A model generated the notes under the pieces. It was not told the DNA's origin and searched no databases. It was given only the letters and a program-made list of their open reading frames with translations. Below, in pieces: positions 1 through 12,997 of a stretch of 64,000 bases of DNA. Position numbers and translations under genes: made by a program. Origin of the DNA: Pseudomonadota bacterium (GTDB lineage Bacteria > Pseudomonadota > Gammaproteobacteria > Burkholderiales > Burkholderiaceae_C); assembly GCA_021783695.1 (NCBI GenBank), contig JAJXTO010000009.1, positions 28,706 to 92,705 of the forward strand, written 5' to 3'. Positions within the stretch are counted from its first letter, which is position 1. Each line of letters opens with the position of its first letter.

Positions 1-2
1 GC

Positions 3-428
3 ACGGCCTCACGCCTGATTCAGGATGCCGAGGCCTACAAGGCCCAGGTCGTCGCTCAGGCGCAAGGCGACACATCCCGCTTCGACCAGATCCTGCAGCA
101 ATACGAAAAAGCTCCGCAGGTCACCCGCGAGCGGATGTATCTCCAAACCATGCAAGACATTCTTTCCAGCGTATCCAAGGTGATGGTGGACTCACGCAGC
201 AACAACAACCTGCTTTACCTGCCTCTGGACAAGCTGTTGCAGCAGTCTGCGGGCAAACCGGCATCGCCTGTCACCCCGCCTTCCACGCCAACAACGGTGC
301 CCGCCCTTCCGACGGCATCGGTGGGCGCCACGCCTGCCGCGGTGGACAGCGCGGCAGCAGCAGACGGCACGGCCCCCACCCCGTCCAGAACCTCGCGCGA
401 TACCCTGCGCGAGCGCAACTTCCAGTGA
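3..428 (+). CDS. hflK: HflK protease modulator, C-terminal part (5' truncated by window edge)
   Basis: Open frame continues upstream of the listed ORF (TASRLIQDAEAYKAQVVAQAQGDTSRFDQILQQYEKAPQVTRERMYLQTMQ...); directly followed by hflC. Confidence 0.9.
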   Translation, partial: TASRLIQDAEAYKAQVVAQAQGDTSRFDQILQQYEKAPQVTRERMYLQTMQDILSSVSKVMVDSRSNNNLLYLPLDKLLQQSAGKPASPVTPPSTPTTVPALPTASVGATPAAVDSAAAADGTAPTPSRTSRDTLRERNFQ

Positions 429-438
429 GGGCCGGGCA

Positions 439-1329
439 ATGAACAAAATCATTCTGGCCGTTGTCGCCATCGTCGTCGCTTTGATGGTGCTGTCGTCGAG
501 CCTGTTCGTGGTGGACCAACGGCAGTTTGCCGCCGTGTTCGGCCTGGGGCAGATCAAGCGCGTCATCAGTGAGCCGGGCCTGTATTTCAAGATTCCCGCA
601 CCGTTCGAGAATGTGGTGTTTCTCGACAAGCGCATCCTGACCCTGCAGAGCCCGGATACCGACCGTTTCATCACTGCCGAGAAAAAGAATGTGGTGGTGG
701 ACTGGTATCTGAAGTGGCGCATCACCAACCCGACCGAGTTCATCCGCAGCTATGGCGGTGACCAACGCCGTGCCGGGGATCGTCTCGCGCAGATCGTGAA
801 GGCGGCTCTCAACGAGCAGATCACGCGGCGCACGGTGCGGCAGGTGCTGGCGTCGCAGCGGGATCAGGTCATGCAGGACGTGCAGACCGGCATCGCCAAG
901 GACATCAAGGGAACGGGGATTCAAATCGTCGATATGCGCCTGACGCGGGTCGATTTTGTCGCTGCCATCACCCAGTCGGTGTACCGCCGCATGGAGGCCG
1001 AGCGCCAGCGCGTGGCGAATGAATTGCGCTCCACCGGCTACGCAGAGGCCGAAAAAATCCGGGCTGAAGCCGATAAGGAGCGCGAAATCGTGATTTCACA
1101 GGCTTACAGCAAGGCCCAGACCATCAAGGGCCAGGGCGATGCCGAAGCCTCGTCGATCTATGCCAAGTCCTTTGGGCAGAATCCGCAGTTTGCCGAGTTC
1201 TACCGCAGCCTGGAGGCGTATCGCGCCAGTTTCAACAACAAGTCCGACGTGATGGTGCTCGACCCCAACAGCCAGTTCTTCCAGTTCTTCCGCAGTCCTG
1301 GAGGCGCCACGGCGAAACCGGCCAAATGA
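439..1329 (+). CDS. hflC: HflC protease modulator (SPFH/band 7)
   Basis: N-terminal TM segment, SPFH domain sequence, adjacent to hflK. Confidence 0.95.
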   Translation: MNKIILAVVAIVVALMVLSSSLFVVDQRQFAAVFGLGQIKRVISEPGLYFKIPAPFENVVFLDKRILTLQSPDTDRFITAEKKNVVVDWYLKWRITNPTEFIRSYGGDQRRAGDRLAQIVKAALNEQITRRTVRQVLASQRDQVMQDVQTGIAKDIKGTGIQIVDMRLTRVDFVAAITQSVYRRMEAERQRVANELRSTGYAEAEKIRAEADKEREIVISQAYSKAQTIKGQGDAEASSIYAKSFGQNPQFAEFYRSLEAYRASFNNKSDVMVLDPNSQFFQFFRSPGGATAKPAK

Positions 1330-1382
1330 GGGTGGGCCCGGGCCCCGCACGCGCTTGATGCGGACCCGGGGGCAGGCTGCAC

Positions 1383-1568
1383 ATGCTGGATTCCTTGCTT
1401 CTCGCCATGGGCATCGTTCTGGTGCTGGAAGGTCTGATGCCCTTGCTTGCTCCTCGCCAATGGCGCGCGACGTTTCGACAGCTCCTGGCCTTGACCGATG
1501 GTCAACTCCGGTTTGTCGGCTTGATCGCCGTGATCTGCGGCCTTCTCGTGGTGCTTCTCCTCAAGTAA
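1383..1568 (+). CDS. DUF2065 family small membrane protein
   Basis: 61 aa, two hydrophobic segments; typical position between hflC and hisZ/purA in betaproteobacteria. Confidence 0.75.
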   Translation: MLDSLLLAMGIVLVLEGLMPLLAPRQWRATFRQLLALTDGQLRFVGLIAVICGLLVVLLLK

Positions 1569-1616
1569 GCTGAGAGGTTGGCGCGGTTTGTCGCGCCGCC
1601 ATTTTTTGCACGTTCC

Positions 1617-2771
1617 ATGAGCAACTGGCGTCTTCCTGAATACTTTTCCGATGTGCTGCCCCACGAGGCAGCAATCATCGAGCACCTGCGCCGCGCCTGT
1701 CTGGATGCCGCGCAGCGTTACGGCTATGTCCTGGTCATGCCGCCTTTGCTGGAGTTTGCCGACTCGCTGCTGTCCGGCACCGGCCAAGACCTCGATCTGC
1801 AGACTTTCAAACTGGTCGATCAACTCTCCGGCCGCACCTTGGGCTTGCGCGCCGACATGACGCCGCAAGCCGCGCGTATCGATTCGCATCTGTTGAATCA
1901 GGACGGGGTGACCCGCGTCTGCTATTGCGGCAGCGCCGTGCGCACACACCCGGAAGGCGTCCATGCCAGCCGTGAAATCCTGCAATTCGGCGCCGAACTG
2001 TACGGGCATGCCGGGCTGGAAGCCGATCTGGAAGTACAGCAACTCTCCATGGCCTGTTTGCGTCTTGCCGGGGTGAACCACGCTGCGCTTGATCTGGCGG
2101 ACAACCGCATCGTGCGCGGCGTGCTGTCGGGTCTGCTGCTTGGGCCGCAGGACATGGAGGCCATCCTGGATGCCCTTTCCAGCAAGGATGCAGGAGAACT
2201 TCGTCTGCTGACGCGCACCTGCACAGCATCGCAGCGCGAGGCCATTCTCGCCCTGCCGGAGTTATACGGCGATGCGGACGTGCTGCGGCAGGCGCGCCGC
2301 GTGTTGCCGCAGCACGCGCTGATTCAGCGCGCACTGGATGATTTGTCCATCCTGGCGCAGCGCCACCAGCAGCACGGGGTGACAGTGCAGATCGATCTGG
2401 CCGACATGCGTGGCTACCGCTATCACAGCGGCGTGATTTTCAGCGTCTATGCGCCGGGTTATGCAAATGCCGTGGCGCGTGGCGGGCGTTACGACGAGGT
2501 TGGCGCCAGTTTTGGCAGGCCACGAGCGGCCACCGGATTCTCCATGGATTTGCGCGAAGTGGCCGGATTTTCCTCCGCCATACAGCCCCGTGCAACCATT
2601 CTGGCGGAGTGGTCCGACGCAGCCGGTTTGTCACAGGCTGTCGCTGCATTGCGGCTGCGCGGCGAAACCGTGGTGCAATTGCCGCCAAACGAAGTTGAAT
2701 TGGCGCGGGCAAATCATGGTCGCAGGCTGGTTCTGCGCAATGCCGCCTGGCAGGTTGAAGACATCGCCTGA
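1617..2771 (+). CDS. hisZ: ATP phosphoribosyltransferase regulatory subunit HisZ
   Basis: Class II HisRS-like paralogue (MSNWRLPEYFSDVLPHEA...); ATG at 1617 preferred over the upstream TTG at 1578. Confidence 0.9.
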   Translation: MSNWRLPEYFSDVLPHEAAIIEHLRRACLDAAQRYGYVLVMPPLLEFADSLLSGTGQDLDLQTFKLVDQLSGRTLGLRADMTPQAARIDSHLLNQDGVTRVCYCGSAVRTHPEGVHASREILQFGAELYGHAGLEADLEVQQLSMACLRLAGVNHAALDLADNRIVRGVLSGLLLGPQDMEAILDALSSKDAGELRLLTRTCTASQREAILALPELYGDADVLRQARRVLPQHALIQRALDDLSILAQRHQQHGVTVQIDLADMRGYRYHSGVIFSVYAPGYANAVARGGRYDEVGASFGRPRAATGFSMDLREVAGFSSAIQPRATILAEWSDAAGLSQAVAALRLRGETVVQLPPNEVELARANHGRRLVLRNAAWQVEDIA

Positions 2772-2808
2772 TTTGCCTCAAACCGATTCTTTGACTGACT
2801 GATACTGA

Positions 2809-4143
<1,335 letters not shown>

Positions 4144-4200
4144 GCGTTTGCGGCGCTCGGGTCAGGTTTCCACTTCCAATACGTTCACAAAGGTTCGGCC

Positions 4201-4725
4201 ATGCTCAGCGAGGACGGAAAGCATCTCTATGTTTCCTGGGACGAATACCACGCACTGATCGAAAAGCTCGCCCTCAAGGTGCACGCCTCGGGCTGGGAAT
4301 TCGACCAGATTCTGTGTCTGGCCCGTGGCGGGGTGCGGCCGGGCGACATCCTGTCGCGCATTTTCAACAAGCCTCTGGCCATCATGTCCACCAGTTCCTA
4401 CCGCGAAAGCGCCGGGACGGTGCAGGGGCGTCTGGACATTGCCCGCTACATCACGCTGCCGCGCGGTGAACTCGAAGGCCGCGTGCTGCTGGTTGACGAC
4501 CTGGCGGACTCGGGCGAAACCCTCAACGCGGTGGAAAACCATCTCCGCGCCAGCAGCGGAAAAATCACTGATCTGCGCAGCGCCGTGATCTGGGTGAAGG
4601 GCATTTCCACGTATTTGCCCGAGTACTATGTGGACATGCTGCCCACCAGTCCGTGGATTCATCAGCCGTTCGAGGAATATGACGTGTTGCGCCCCGCCAA
4701 GCTGGCCGAGCGCTGGAAAATCTGA
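4201..4725 (+). CDS. Phosphoribosyltransferase (Gpt/hypoxanthine-type)
   Basis: PRPP-binding motif VLLVDDLADSGETL; next to purA. Confidence 0.85.
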   Translation: MLSEDGKHLYVSWDEYHALIEKLALKVHASGWEFDQILCLARGGVRPGDILSRIFNKPLAIMSTSSYRESAGTVQGRLDIARYITLPRGELEGRVLLVDDLADSGETLNAVENHLRASSGKITDLRSAVIWVKGISTYLPEYYVDMLPTSPWIHQPFEEYDVLRPAKLAERWKI

Positions 4726-4729
4726 ATCC

Positions 4730-5299
4730 TCAGCGGCAGTACTGGGCGATGAGCCCGGCGATGCGGGCGTGTTCTGCCGCGCGCTGAGCGTCATCCATGA
4801 TGTTGCGCTGCCCCTGAGCGTCGATCTGCACCATGCGTTGTCCGCTGTCGAGAATCTGAAGCTGCTTTTGCGCCTGCAGGCAATTTTGCTGATTCTGCAG
4901 GGCCTGCTCCTGCTGTTGCTGCAGCTGGGCCTGCTCCTGTGCAGCCTGGTCCGCAGATTTTTTCTCGGCGATTTTTTTCTCGAGTTCACTGCTCGCGGGT
5001 TGTCTCGCACTTGCGGGCGCGGAGGATGGAGACGGCGCTGGCGCTGCGGTTTGACCCGGCGCAACGATCTGCGTTGGACGCTGCAGAACATTGCGCGCCG
5101 ACACCGTGGCCGGAGGGGGGACATCGCTGTAATGCACCACGCCCTGCGCATCAAGCCACTTCCACTGCGCGGCCACGGCAGTCTGAACGCCCAGCAGCAG
5201 TGCGGGCAGGGCGAGCACGGCGGCAGGCAGGATACGGCGGCGAGATTTGGCAAATGGCATGAAAGAGTGCATGGCGGTCGACCTCAAAAGATGCCGCAA
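4730..5299 (-). CDS. DUF4124 domain-containing periplasmic protein
   Basis: Signal peptide followed by WKWLDAQGVVHYSDVPPP, typical of DUF4124; Gln-rich C-terminal coiled region. Confidence 0.75.
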   Translation of the reverse strand: MRHLLRSTAMHSFMPFAKSRRRILPAAVLALPALLLGVQTAVAAQWKWLDAQGVVHYSDVPPPATVSARNVLQRPTQIVAPGQTAAPAPSPSSAPASARQPASSELEKKIAEKKSADQAAQEQAQLQQQQEQALQNQQNCLQAQKQLQILDSGQRMVQIDAQGQRNIMDDAQRAAEHARIAGLIAQYCR

Positions 5300-5395
5300 G
5301 CTTAGCGTTTTCGTTGGGGCAACGGCACGTTTCAGCAGGCGGGAAACCGCTGCCCATGCCTGCCCCCTATAATTTCCTTTTGCCCGGAGGCATCT

Positions 5396-6871
5396 ATGCG
5401 TCTTGTAGGAAAAGCGCTGACTTTCGACGATGTGTTGTTGGTCCCCGCATATTCCCAGGTGTTACCCAAAGACACCAACCTTGCGACTCGGCTGACTCGC
5501 AATATTTCCCTCAATATCCCCCTGGTTTCGGCCGCAATGGATACGGTGACCGAGTCCCGACTGGCCATCGCCATGGCGCAGGAGGGGGGTATTGGCATCA
5601 TCCACAAAAATCTCAGTCCCAAGGCGCAGGCCACCGAAGTGGCGCGGGTGAAGCGGTTTGAATCCGGGGTGTTGCGCGATCCCATCACCATCTCGCCCAT
5701 GGTCAAGGTGCGCGATGTGATGGAGCTCTCGCGTCAGCACGGCATCTCCGGTTTTCCGGTCATCGAGAACGGCAAGGTCGTGGGCATCGTCACCAATCGT
5801 GATCTGCGGTTTGAAACCCGTCTGGACATGCCGGTGCGCGACATCATGACGCCGCGCGAGCGGCTGATCACCGTGCCCGAGGGCGCGCCGCTGGACCAGG
5901 CCAAGGCCTTGATGCATCAGCATCGCCTCGAGCGCGTGTTGGTGGTCAATGCCGAGTTCGAGCTGCGTGGGCTGATGACGGTCAAGGACATCCAGAAAGC
6001 CACGGAGCGGCCGAACGCCGCGCGTGACCCGCAAGGCAAGCTGCGCGCAGGTGCTGCCGTGGGCGTGGGTGACGGCACGGAAGAGCGTGTCGAAGCGCTG
6101 GCCAATGCCGGTGTCGATGTGATCGTGGTGGACACCGCGCATGGCCACAGCCAGGGCGTGCTCGACCGGGTGCGCTGGGTGAAGCGCAACTTTCCGCAGA
6201 TCGAAGTGGTCGGCGGCAATATCGCGACAGGTGCTGCTGCGTTGGCCCTGGTCGATGCTGGTGCGGACGGCGTGAAAGTGGGCATCGGCCCTGGCTCCAT
6301 CTGCACGACGCGCATCATCGCCGGTGTCGGGGTGCCGCAGATCACCGCCATCGCCAATGTGGCCAAGGCCCTTGAAGGCAGCGGCGTGCCGCTCATCGCA
6401 GACGGCGGCATCCGCTATTCCGGCGATGTCGCCAAGGCCATCGCAGCCGGCGCGTCCACGGTGATGATGGGCAGCATGTTCGCCGGCACCGAAGAGGCGC
6501 CGGGCGAGGCCATTCTGTACCAGGGCCGCGCTTACAAGGCGTATCGGGGCATGGGTTCGATCGGAGCCATGAAGGCCGGTTCCGCCGATCGCTATTTCCA
6601 GGATGGCGCTGAAACGTCCTCCGCCTCGGGCAATGAGAAATTCGTCCCTGAAGGCATCGAAGGCCGCGTGCCGCACAAAGGGCCGCTGGTCGCCATCATC
6701 TACCAGCTGGTCGGTGGCGTGCGCTCTTCCATGGGCTACTGCGGCTGCGCCAGCATCGAGGCAATGCGCGGCCAGGCCGAATTTGTGCAAATCACTGCAG
6801 CCGGCATGCGGGAAAGCCATGTGCACGACGTGCAGATCACGCAGGAAGCGCCCAACTACCACGTCGACTGA
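5396..6871 (+). CDS. guaB: IMP dehydrogenase
   Basis: CBS domains and [20 protein letters not shown] active-site loop. Confidence 0.97.
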   Translation: MRLVGKALTFDDVLLVPAYSQVLPKDTNLATRLTRNISLNIPLVSAAMDTVTESRLAIAMAQEGGIGIIHKNLSPKAQATEVARVKRFESGVLRDPITISPMVKVRDVMELSRQHGISGFPVIENGKVVGIVTNRDLRFETRLDMPVRDIMTPRERLITVPEGAPLDQAKALMHQHRLERVLVVNAEFELRGLMTVKDIQKATERPNAARDPQGKLRAGAAVGVGDGTEERVEALANAGVDVIVVDTAHGHSQGVLDRVRWVKRNFPQIEVVGGNIATGAAALALVDAGADGVKVGIGPGSICTTRIIAGVGVPQITAIANVAKALEGSGVPLIADGGIRYSGDVAKAIAAGASTVMMGSMFAGTEEAPGEAILYQGRAYKAYRGMGSIGAMKAGSADRYFQDGAETSSASGNEKFVPEGIEGRVPHKGPLVAIIYQLVGGVRSSMGYCGCASIEAMRGQAEFVQITAAGMRESHVHDVQITQEAPNYHVD

Positions 6872-6912
6872 CGCCCCTTCCCTTCGCACACCCCGCGCCA
6901 GCGCCTGTTTTC

Positions 6913-8496
6913 ATGCACGACAAAATCCTCATCCTCGACTTTGGCTCCCAGGTCACGCAGCTCATTGCCCGCCGCGTGCGGGAAGCGCATGTCTATTGCG
7001 AAATCCATCCCAATGACGTGAGCGACGACTTCATCCGTGAATTCGCGCCCAAGGGCATCATCCTTTCTGGCAGCCATGCCAGCACCTACGAAGATCAGGA
7101 TTTGCGCGCCCCGCAGGCCGTTTGGAATGCCGGGGTTCCGGTGCTGGGTATTTGCTACGGCATGTTCGCCATGACCGTGCAGCTTGGAGGAGAAGTCGAG
7201 CCCAGCCAGCATCGCGAGTTCGGTTATGCCGAAGTGCGCGCACGCGGGCATACCCGGCTGTTCGATGGCATTGAAGACTTCACCACGCCGGAAGGCCACG
7301 GCATGCTCAAGGTCTGGATGAGCCACGGCGACAAGGTCACGGCGATGCCGCCGGGCTTCAAGCTCATGGCCAGTACCCCGAGTTGCCCCATCGCCGGCAT
7401 GGCCGACGAAGCGCGCGGCTATTACGCCGTGCAGTTTCATCCCGAGGTCACGCATACCGCCAAAGGGCGAGAGATGCTGGAGCGCTTCGTGCTGCAGATC
7501 TGCGGTGCCAAGCCCGACTGGATCATGCACGACCACATCGGCGAGGCGGTCCAGCGCATCCGTGCCCAGGTGGGGTCCGAGGAGGTCATCCTCGGACTGT
7601 CCGGCGGGGTGGATTCCAGCGTGGCGGCCGCGCTCATTCACCGCGCCATCGGCGATCAACTCACCTGCGTGTTTGTCGATCACGGCCTTCTGCGGCTGAA
7701 CGAAGGGCCAGCCGTCATGGAGATGTTCGCCGGACGTCTGCATGCCAAGGTGGTGCATGTCGACGCCAGCGCCCGCTTCATGGCCGCGCTCGCCGGAGTC
7801 GGCGACCCCGAGGCCAAGCGCAAGATCATCGGACGCGAGTTTGTCGAGGTGTTCCAGGTCGAGGCGGCCAAGCTGAAAAACGCCAAATGGCTGGCTCAGG
7901 GCACCATCTACCCCGACGTCATCGAATCCGGTGGGGCCAAGACCCAAAAGGCCACCACCATCAAGAGTCATCACAACGTCGGCGGTCTGCCGGAAACTCT
8001 GGGGCTGAAGCTGCTGGAACCGCTGCGCGATCTGTTCAAGGACGAAGTGCGCGAGCTCGGTGTGGCGCTCGGCCTGCCGCATGACATGGTGTATCGCCAT
8101 CCCTTTCCGGGCCCAGGCCTCGGGGTGCGCATCCTGGGCGAGATCAAGGTGGAATATGCCGATCTGCTGCGCCGTGCTGACGCGATTTTCATCGAGGAAT
8201 TGCGCAACTGGCGCGATGACGCAACAGGCAAGAACTGGTACGACCTCACCAGCCAGGCCTTTGCCGTGTTCCTGCCAGTCAAAAGCGTGGGCGTGATGGG
8301 CGATGGCCGCACCTACGACTATGTGGTGGCGCTGCGCGCGGTACAGACCAGCGATTTCATGACCGCCGACTGGGCCGAACTGCCCTACGGTCTGCTCAAA
8401 AAAGTGAGCAGCCGCATCATCAACGAAGTGCGCGGGATCAACCGGGTGACCTACGACGTGTCCAGCAAGCCGCCGGCCACCATTGAGTGGGAATGA
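6913..8496 (+). CDS. guaA: GMP synthase (glutamine-hydrolysing)
   Basis: Class I GATase (GICYGMF) plus PP-loop (LSGGVDSSV), 527 aa. Confidence 0.97.
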   Translation: MHDKILILDFGSQVTQLIARRVREAHVYCEIHPNDVSDDFIREFAPKGIILSGSHASTYEDQDLRAPQAVWNAGVPVLGICYGMFAMTVQLGGEVEPSQHREFGYAEVRARGHTRLFDGIEDFTTPEGHGMLKVWMSHGDKVTAMPPGFKLMASTPSCPIAGMADEARGYYAVQFHPEVTHTAKGREMLERFVLQICGAKPDWIMHDHIGEAVQRIRAQVGSEEVILGLSGGVDSSVAAALIHRAIGDQLTCVFVDHGLLRLNEGPAVMEMFAGRLHAKVVHVDASARFMAALAGVGDPEAKRKIIGREFVEVFQVEAAKLKNAKWLAQGTIYPDVIESGGAKTQKATTIKSHHNVGGLPETLGLKLLEPLRDLFKDEVRELGVALGLPHDMVYRHPFPGPGLGVRILGEIKVEYADLLRRADAIFIEELRNWRDDATGKNWYDLTSQAFAVFLPVKSVGVMGDGRTYDYVVALRAVQTSDFMTADWAELPYGLLKKVSSRIINEVRGINRVTYDVSSKPPATIEWE

Positions 8497-8502
8497 CGCA
8501 CC

Positions 8503-9287
<785 letters not shown>

Positions 9288-9324
9288 TGACGTTCCGTTT
9301 CAGCCCAGTTCCCAGCACACTTTC

Positions 9325-10275
9325 ATGTCCTCGACCGAGCCGCTTCCAGAACAACAGATGAGGCGTGGCCTTCTGCGCCTCGTTTCCCCCGCAGGCGCAG
9401 TGCAGGACGCAGCGCGTCTTGAACTGGCCAAAGCGCACCTGGAGACGCTGGGTTTTCGCGTCCAGGCCGCAGCGCAAGTGCTCGCGCGGGTGCAGCGCTT
9501 TGCCGGCACCGACGCGCAGCGCGTGCGCGCCTTGCATGATGCCGCGCGCAGCAAGGCCGACGTCGTGATGATGACGCGCGGCGGCTATGGCTTGAGTCGC
9601 CTGCTGCCGGTGATTGATTACGCCTTGCTGGCCGACGCCATCAAGGCCCGCAGGCAGATGTGGATCGGGCATAGCGATTTCACCGCACTGCAACTGGCAC
9701 TGCTTGCCAAGACCGGGGCGGTGACGTTCAGCGGGCCAATGGCCTCCTACGACTTTGGCGAGAAGACGCCGGACGACATCACCCTCGACAGCTTTCTCGA
9801 CGCAGTAGACGGCACGCTCGAAGCGGTAGGTTTCGTCTGTGACGACGCCCCACGCGGCCTCGACGTCAAGGGCATCCTCTGGGGTGGCAATCTCGCCCTG
9901 GTTGCCAGCCTGGTTGGCACGCCGTATCTCCCGCGTGTGGGGGGCGTGTTGTTTCTCGAAGATGTGAACGAGCATCCCTACAGCATCGAACGCATGTTCA
10001 TCCAATTGCTCCATGCGGGTGTGCTGCAGCGACAGAAGGCGGTGCTGCTCGGCCAGTTCACGGCGTACAAATTGAGTGCGCATGATGCAGGCTATAACCT
10101 GGACGCTGCGGTGGACTGGCTGCGGGCGCAACTGAAGCCGCACGGCGTTCCGGTGCTTACCGGCCTGCCTTTTGGTCATGTGCGCACCAAGCTGACTTTG
10201 CCGCACGGGGTACGCACGCAGGTGCTGCGCGATGGAAAGGAAGTTTTTCTATTTTTTCCGCACGCAGGGCATTGA
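9325..10275 (+). CDS. LD-carboxypeptidase (peptidase S66 family)
   Basis: RGLLRLVSPAG..., MMTRGGYGLSRLLP, GHSDFTAL; the ATG at 9325 avoids overlap with tadA. Confidence 0.88.
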   Translation: MSSTEPLPEQQMRRGLLRLVSPAGAVQDAARLELAKAHLETLGFRVQAAAQVLARVQRFAGTDAQRVRALHDAARSKADVVMMTRGGYGLSRLLPVIDYALLADAIKARRQMWIGHSDFTALQLALLAKTGAVTFSGPMASYDFGEKTPDDITLDSFLDAVDGTLEAVGFVCDDAPRGLDVKGILWGGNLALVASLVGTPYLPRVGGVLFLEDVNEHPYSIERMFIQLLHAGVLQRQKAVLLGQFTAYKLSAHDAGYNLDAAVDWLRAQLKPHGVPVLTGLPFGHVRTKLTLPHGVRTQVLRDGKEVFLFFPHAGH

Positions 10276-10301
10276 CGCGCGATCTGCAGGCGGCTGGCGG
10301 C

Positions 10302-10571
10302 TTACTGCTTGTTCCGTTGCTCGTACTCCCGGCGCAGGCGTTCCTGCTCGCCGGGAGGCAGACGCTTGAAACGCTGCTGTTCCTGCAGAATGCGGTCGCG
10401 CTGCTGCGGCGGCATTTTCTCCCACTGCTGATACGACCCCTGACCGTCACGCTGGTTGGCGTTTGCAAAAGGGGCCAGTGTCAGGGCGCTCAAGACCACA
10501 GCCACCGCGGTGACCAGGGCGGTGCGGACAGGAGCCCATGCACGATGGAGACGATCAGGCCGGATTGCCAT
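10302..10571 (-). CDS. DUF3106 domain-containing exported protein
   Basis: YQQWEKMPPQQRDRILQEQQRFKRLPPGEQERLRREYE repeat-like region after a signal peptide; true start inside the listed 209 aa ORF. Confidence 0.7.
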   Translation of the reverse strand: MAIRPDRLHRAWAPVRTALVTAVAVVLSALTLAPFANANQRDGQGSYQQWEKMPPQQRDRILQEQQRFKRLPPGEQERLRREYEQRNKQ

Positions 10572-10980
10572 TTTGAAGTCCCTGCTGCAGCATCTGCGGG
10601 TGGTTGGACAGCCATTGATAGAACTCGATGTTCTGCACCGCGTCCGCCACCTGCGGGCTGAGGCTGCCCGGATCGATGCCGTTATTGGCGTTGAGGTGCG
10701 GCACGCTGATGAACACGGCCAGTGCCAGGGAAGCGGTTGCCATGCCGGCGGCAAACACCCGCGGCCAGCGCACGGTACGTGAATGACGCCTGGGCAGGCG
10801 GGCCGCAAGCTGGGGCAGCGGGGCGAGCTGGTCGCACAGGTGCTGGCCAAACTGCAGCGTGCTCTGGCACCGCGGGCAACGTTCGAGATGCGATTGCATT
10901 TGCGCGGCCTGTTCAGCCGACGCCAGACCACTGCGAAAGTGGTCGATTTGAGCTGGGGTGAGATGGTTCTGGGTAGTCAT
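10555..10980 (-). CDS. Putative zinc-finger anti-sigma factor / DUF3619-like membrane protein
   Basis: HLERCPRCQ (HxxxCxxC) N-terminal motif followed by one TM segment; directly downstream of an ECF sigma gene. Confidence 0.65.
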   Translation of the reverse strand: MTTQNHLTPAQIDHFRSGLASAEQAAQMQSHLERCPRCQSTLQFGQHLCDQLAPLPQLAARLPRRHSRTVRWPRVFAAGMATASLALAVFISVPHLNANNGIDPGSLSPQVADAVQNIEFYQWLSNHPQMLQQGLQNGNPA

Positions 10981-11002
10981 GATGTCATCTGAGGCAGGCA
11001 GT

Positions 11003-11593
11003 TCAAACTTTAGCGGGATGGTCGGATTCAAGCAATTCCCGCAGACGGGTGAGTGCGCGCATATGGTGGGTTTTGACGCTGCCCTCACTGACTTTCATCG
11101 CCATGGCCGTGTCCACGATGGACAGCCCCTCCATTTCGCGGAGCAAAAACGCCTCGCGCTGGCGCGGGCTGAGCGCGGAAATCGCGTCGGCGATGCGCCC
11201 GGCCAACTGACCGTTGGCCACTTCCGCTTCGGGCCCCATGGCCGTGTCGGCCACGGATTCCCAGCTTGGCGGCTGATCGCCGTCGTCGTCGCTGGAGAAG
11301 AAGAAATCGAAAATCTTCTCCATCTTGCGCTTGCGGTGCATATCGGTGATGCGATTGCGCAGGATGCTGTAGAACAGCGGCGCCCATTCTTCCGAAGGGC
11401 GATCTTGGTAATGGCTGACCAATTTGAGCAGGCTGTCCTGCACCACGTCTGCGGCCATGGCGGCGTCGCGCAGTTCGATGAGCGCCACGCGTGTGGCGCG
11501 CACGCGCACTTCGGTGCAAAACCGGTTCAGCGCGCTGGAGGTGGGAGCCGCAGCATTGCTCACGAGCGAGGGGAGGGCGTAAACATGATCCAT
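11003..11593 (-). CDS. RNA polymerase sigma factor, sigma-70/ECF family
   Basis: Region 2 (DVVQDSLLKL) and region 4 (LSPRQREAFLLREMEGLSIVDTAMAMKVSEGSVKTHHMRAL). Confidence 0.88.
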   Translation of the reverse strand: MDHVYALPSLVSNAAAPTSSALNRFCTEVRVRATRVALIELRDAAMAADVVQDSLLKLVSHYQDRPSEEWAPLFYSILRNRITDMHRKRKMEKIFDFFFSSDDDGDQPPSWESVADTAMGPEAEVANGQLAGRIADAISALSPRQREAFLLREMEGLSIVDTAMAMKVSEGSVKTHHMRALTRLRELLESDHPAKV

Positions 11594-11789
11594 AGCATAG
11601 TGGCCCAGTTCAGGCGTGTTGTCACAGGGCGAAAAACGCGTGATTGCCTGCAGACAACGCGCAGATTGGCGCGTTGATGACAGCACGTGCGGATCGTGCG
11701 CGGATTTTTTCGGCTGCGTCGGGCCGCCGTCTTCTGGGCGGGCCTTCGTAGAATGCGCGCTTCGTCTGCCTCCCGCGCTTGCCATTCAC

Positions 11790-12989
11790 GTGAATCCCCG
11801 CCTCGATCTGCTTCAGCCCTATCCGTTTGAAAAATTGCGCGTTTTGACTCAGGGCGTGACGCCGCCTGCGCAATGGTCGGCGATCAGCTTGGGAATCGGT
11901 GAGCCAAAGCATCCCACGCCGCAGTTCATCCGCGACGCGTTGACCGCGCATCTCGACGGTCTGGCGGTCTACCCCAGTACCGCCGGAACGACGACGCTGC
12001 GGCAGGCCTGCGCGCAGTGGGCGCATCGCCGCTATGGCATTGCACTGGATGCGCAGACGCAGGTGCTGCCGGTCAACGGATCCCGCGAGGCCTTGTTCGC
12101 CATCGCGCAGACAGTGGTGGACGCCAGCCGGAACGCGGCCACCGTGGTCTGTCCCAACCCGTTCTATCAGATCTACGAGGGCGCAGCCCTGCTGGCGGGG
12201 GCGCAGCCGTATTTCGCCGCAGTGGATGCGCGGCGCAATTTCGCGGTCGACTGGGCTGCCGTAACTGCAGCAGTCTGGCAAGGCACGCAGTTGCTCTATG
12301 TCTGCTCTCCGGGAAACCCCACCGGCGCGGTGATGCCGCTGTCCGAATGGAAGCTGTTGTTCGAATTGTCCGATCGCCATGGCTTTGTCATTGCCAGCGA
12401 TGAGTGCTACTCGGAAATCTGGTTTGGCGACCAGCCGCCACTCGGTGGTCTGGAGGCCGCGTGGCAGTTGGGGCGGACGGATTTCCGCAATCTACTGATG
12501 TTCACATCCCTTTCCAAACGCTCCAACGTGCCTGGGTTGCGCTCGGGTTTTGTCGCAGGAGATGCAACGCTGATTGCCGCCTTCACCCGCTACCGCACCT
12601 ATCACGGCAGCGCCATGAACCCGGCGGTGCAGGCCGCCAGTGCGGCCGCATGGAACGACGAGACGCACGTCGAGCACAACCGGGCGCTGTATCGCGAAAA
12701 ATTCGCCGCCGTGCTGCCCATCCTGCAGCCGGTGATGGACGTGCAACGGCCCGACGCCGGATTCTATTTGTGGGCTGCAACGCCCGTGGACGACGCGCAG
12801 TTCGCCCGCGGTCTGCTTGAAAAATACAATGTCACTGTCCTGCCCGGCAGTTATCTGGCGCGCGCGCAGGGCGGCGTCAATCCGGGCAGCGGGCGCATCC
12901 GCCTGGCGCTGGTCGCGCCGATTGACGAATGTATCGAGGCAGCCCGCCGCATCGCCGCCCATTGTTCATCACTCAACCACTCACAGTGA
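11790..12989 (+). CDS. dapC: Succinyldiaminopimelate transaminase
   Basis: Class I/II aminotransferase ([18 protein letters not shown]..., [18 protein letters not shown] motif), next to dapD; GTG start. Confidence 0.9.
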   Translation: MNPRLDLLQPYPFEKLRVLTQGVTPPAQWSAISLGIGEPKHPTPQFIRDALTAHLDGLAVYPSTAGTTTLRQACAQWAHRRYGIALDAQTQVLPVNGSREALFAIAQTVVDASRNAATVVCPNPFYQIYEGAALLAGAQPYFAAVDARRNFAVDWAAVTAAVWQGTQLLYVCSPGNPTGAVMPLSEWKLLFELSDRHGFVIASDECYSEIWFGDQPPLGGLEAAWQLGRTDFRNLLMFTSLSKRSNVPGLRSGFVAGDATLIAAFTRYRTYHGSAMNPAVQAASAAAWNDETHVEHNRALYREKFAAVLPILQPVMDVQRPDAGFYLWAATPVDDAQFARGLLEKYNVTVLPGSYLARAQGGVNPGSGRIRLALVAPIDECIEAARRIAAHCSSLNHSQ

Positions 12990-12997
12990 ATCCCACC

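Noticed and set aside
4628-5305. 225 aa plus-strand ORF opposite the DUF4124 gene
   Set aside because: Low-complexity Leu/Arg-rich antisense of the Gln-rich region of the DUF4124 protein.
11655-11676. CAACGCGC-AGATTG-GCGCGTTG hairpin between sigma gene and dapC
   Set aside because: Short stem, no T tract, within a divergent promoter region; could be an operator but no supporting pattern.
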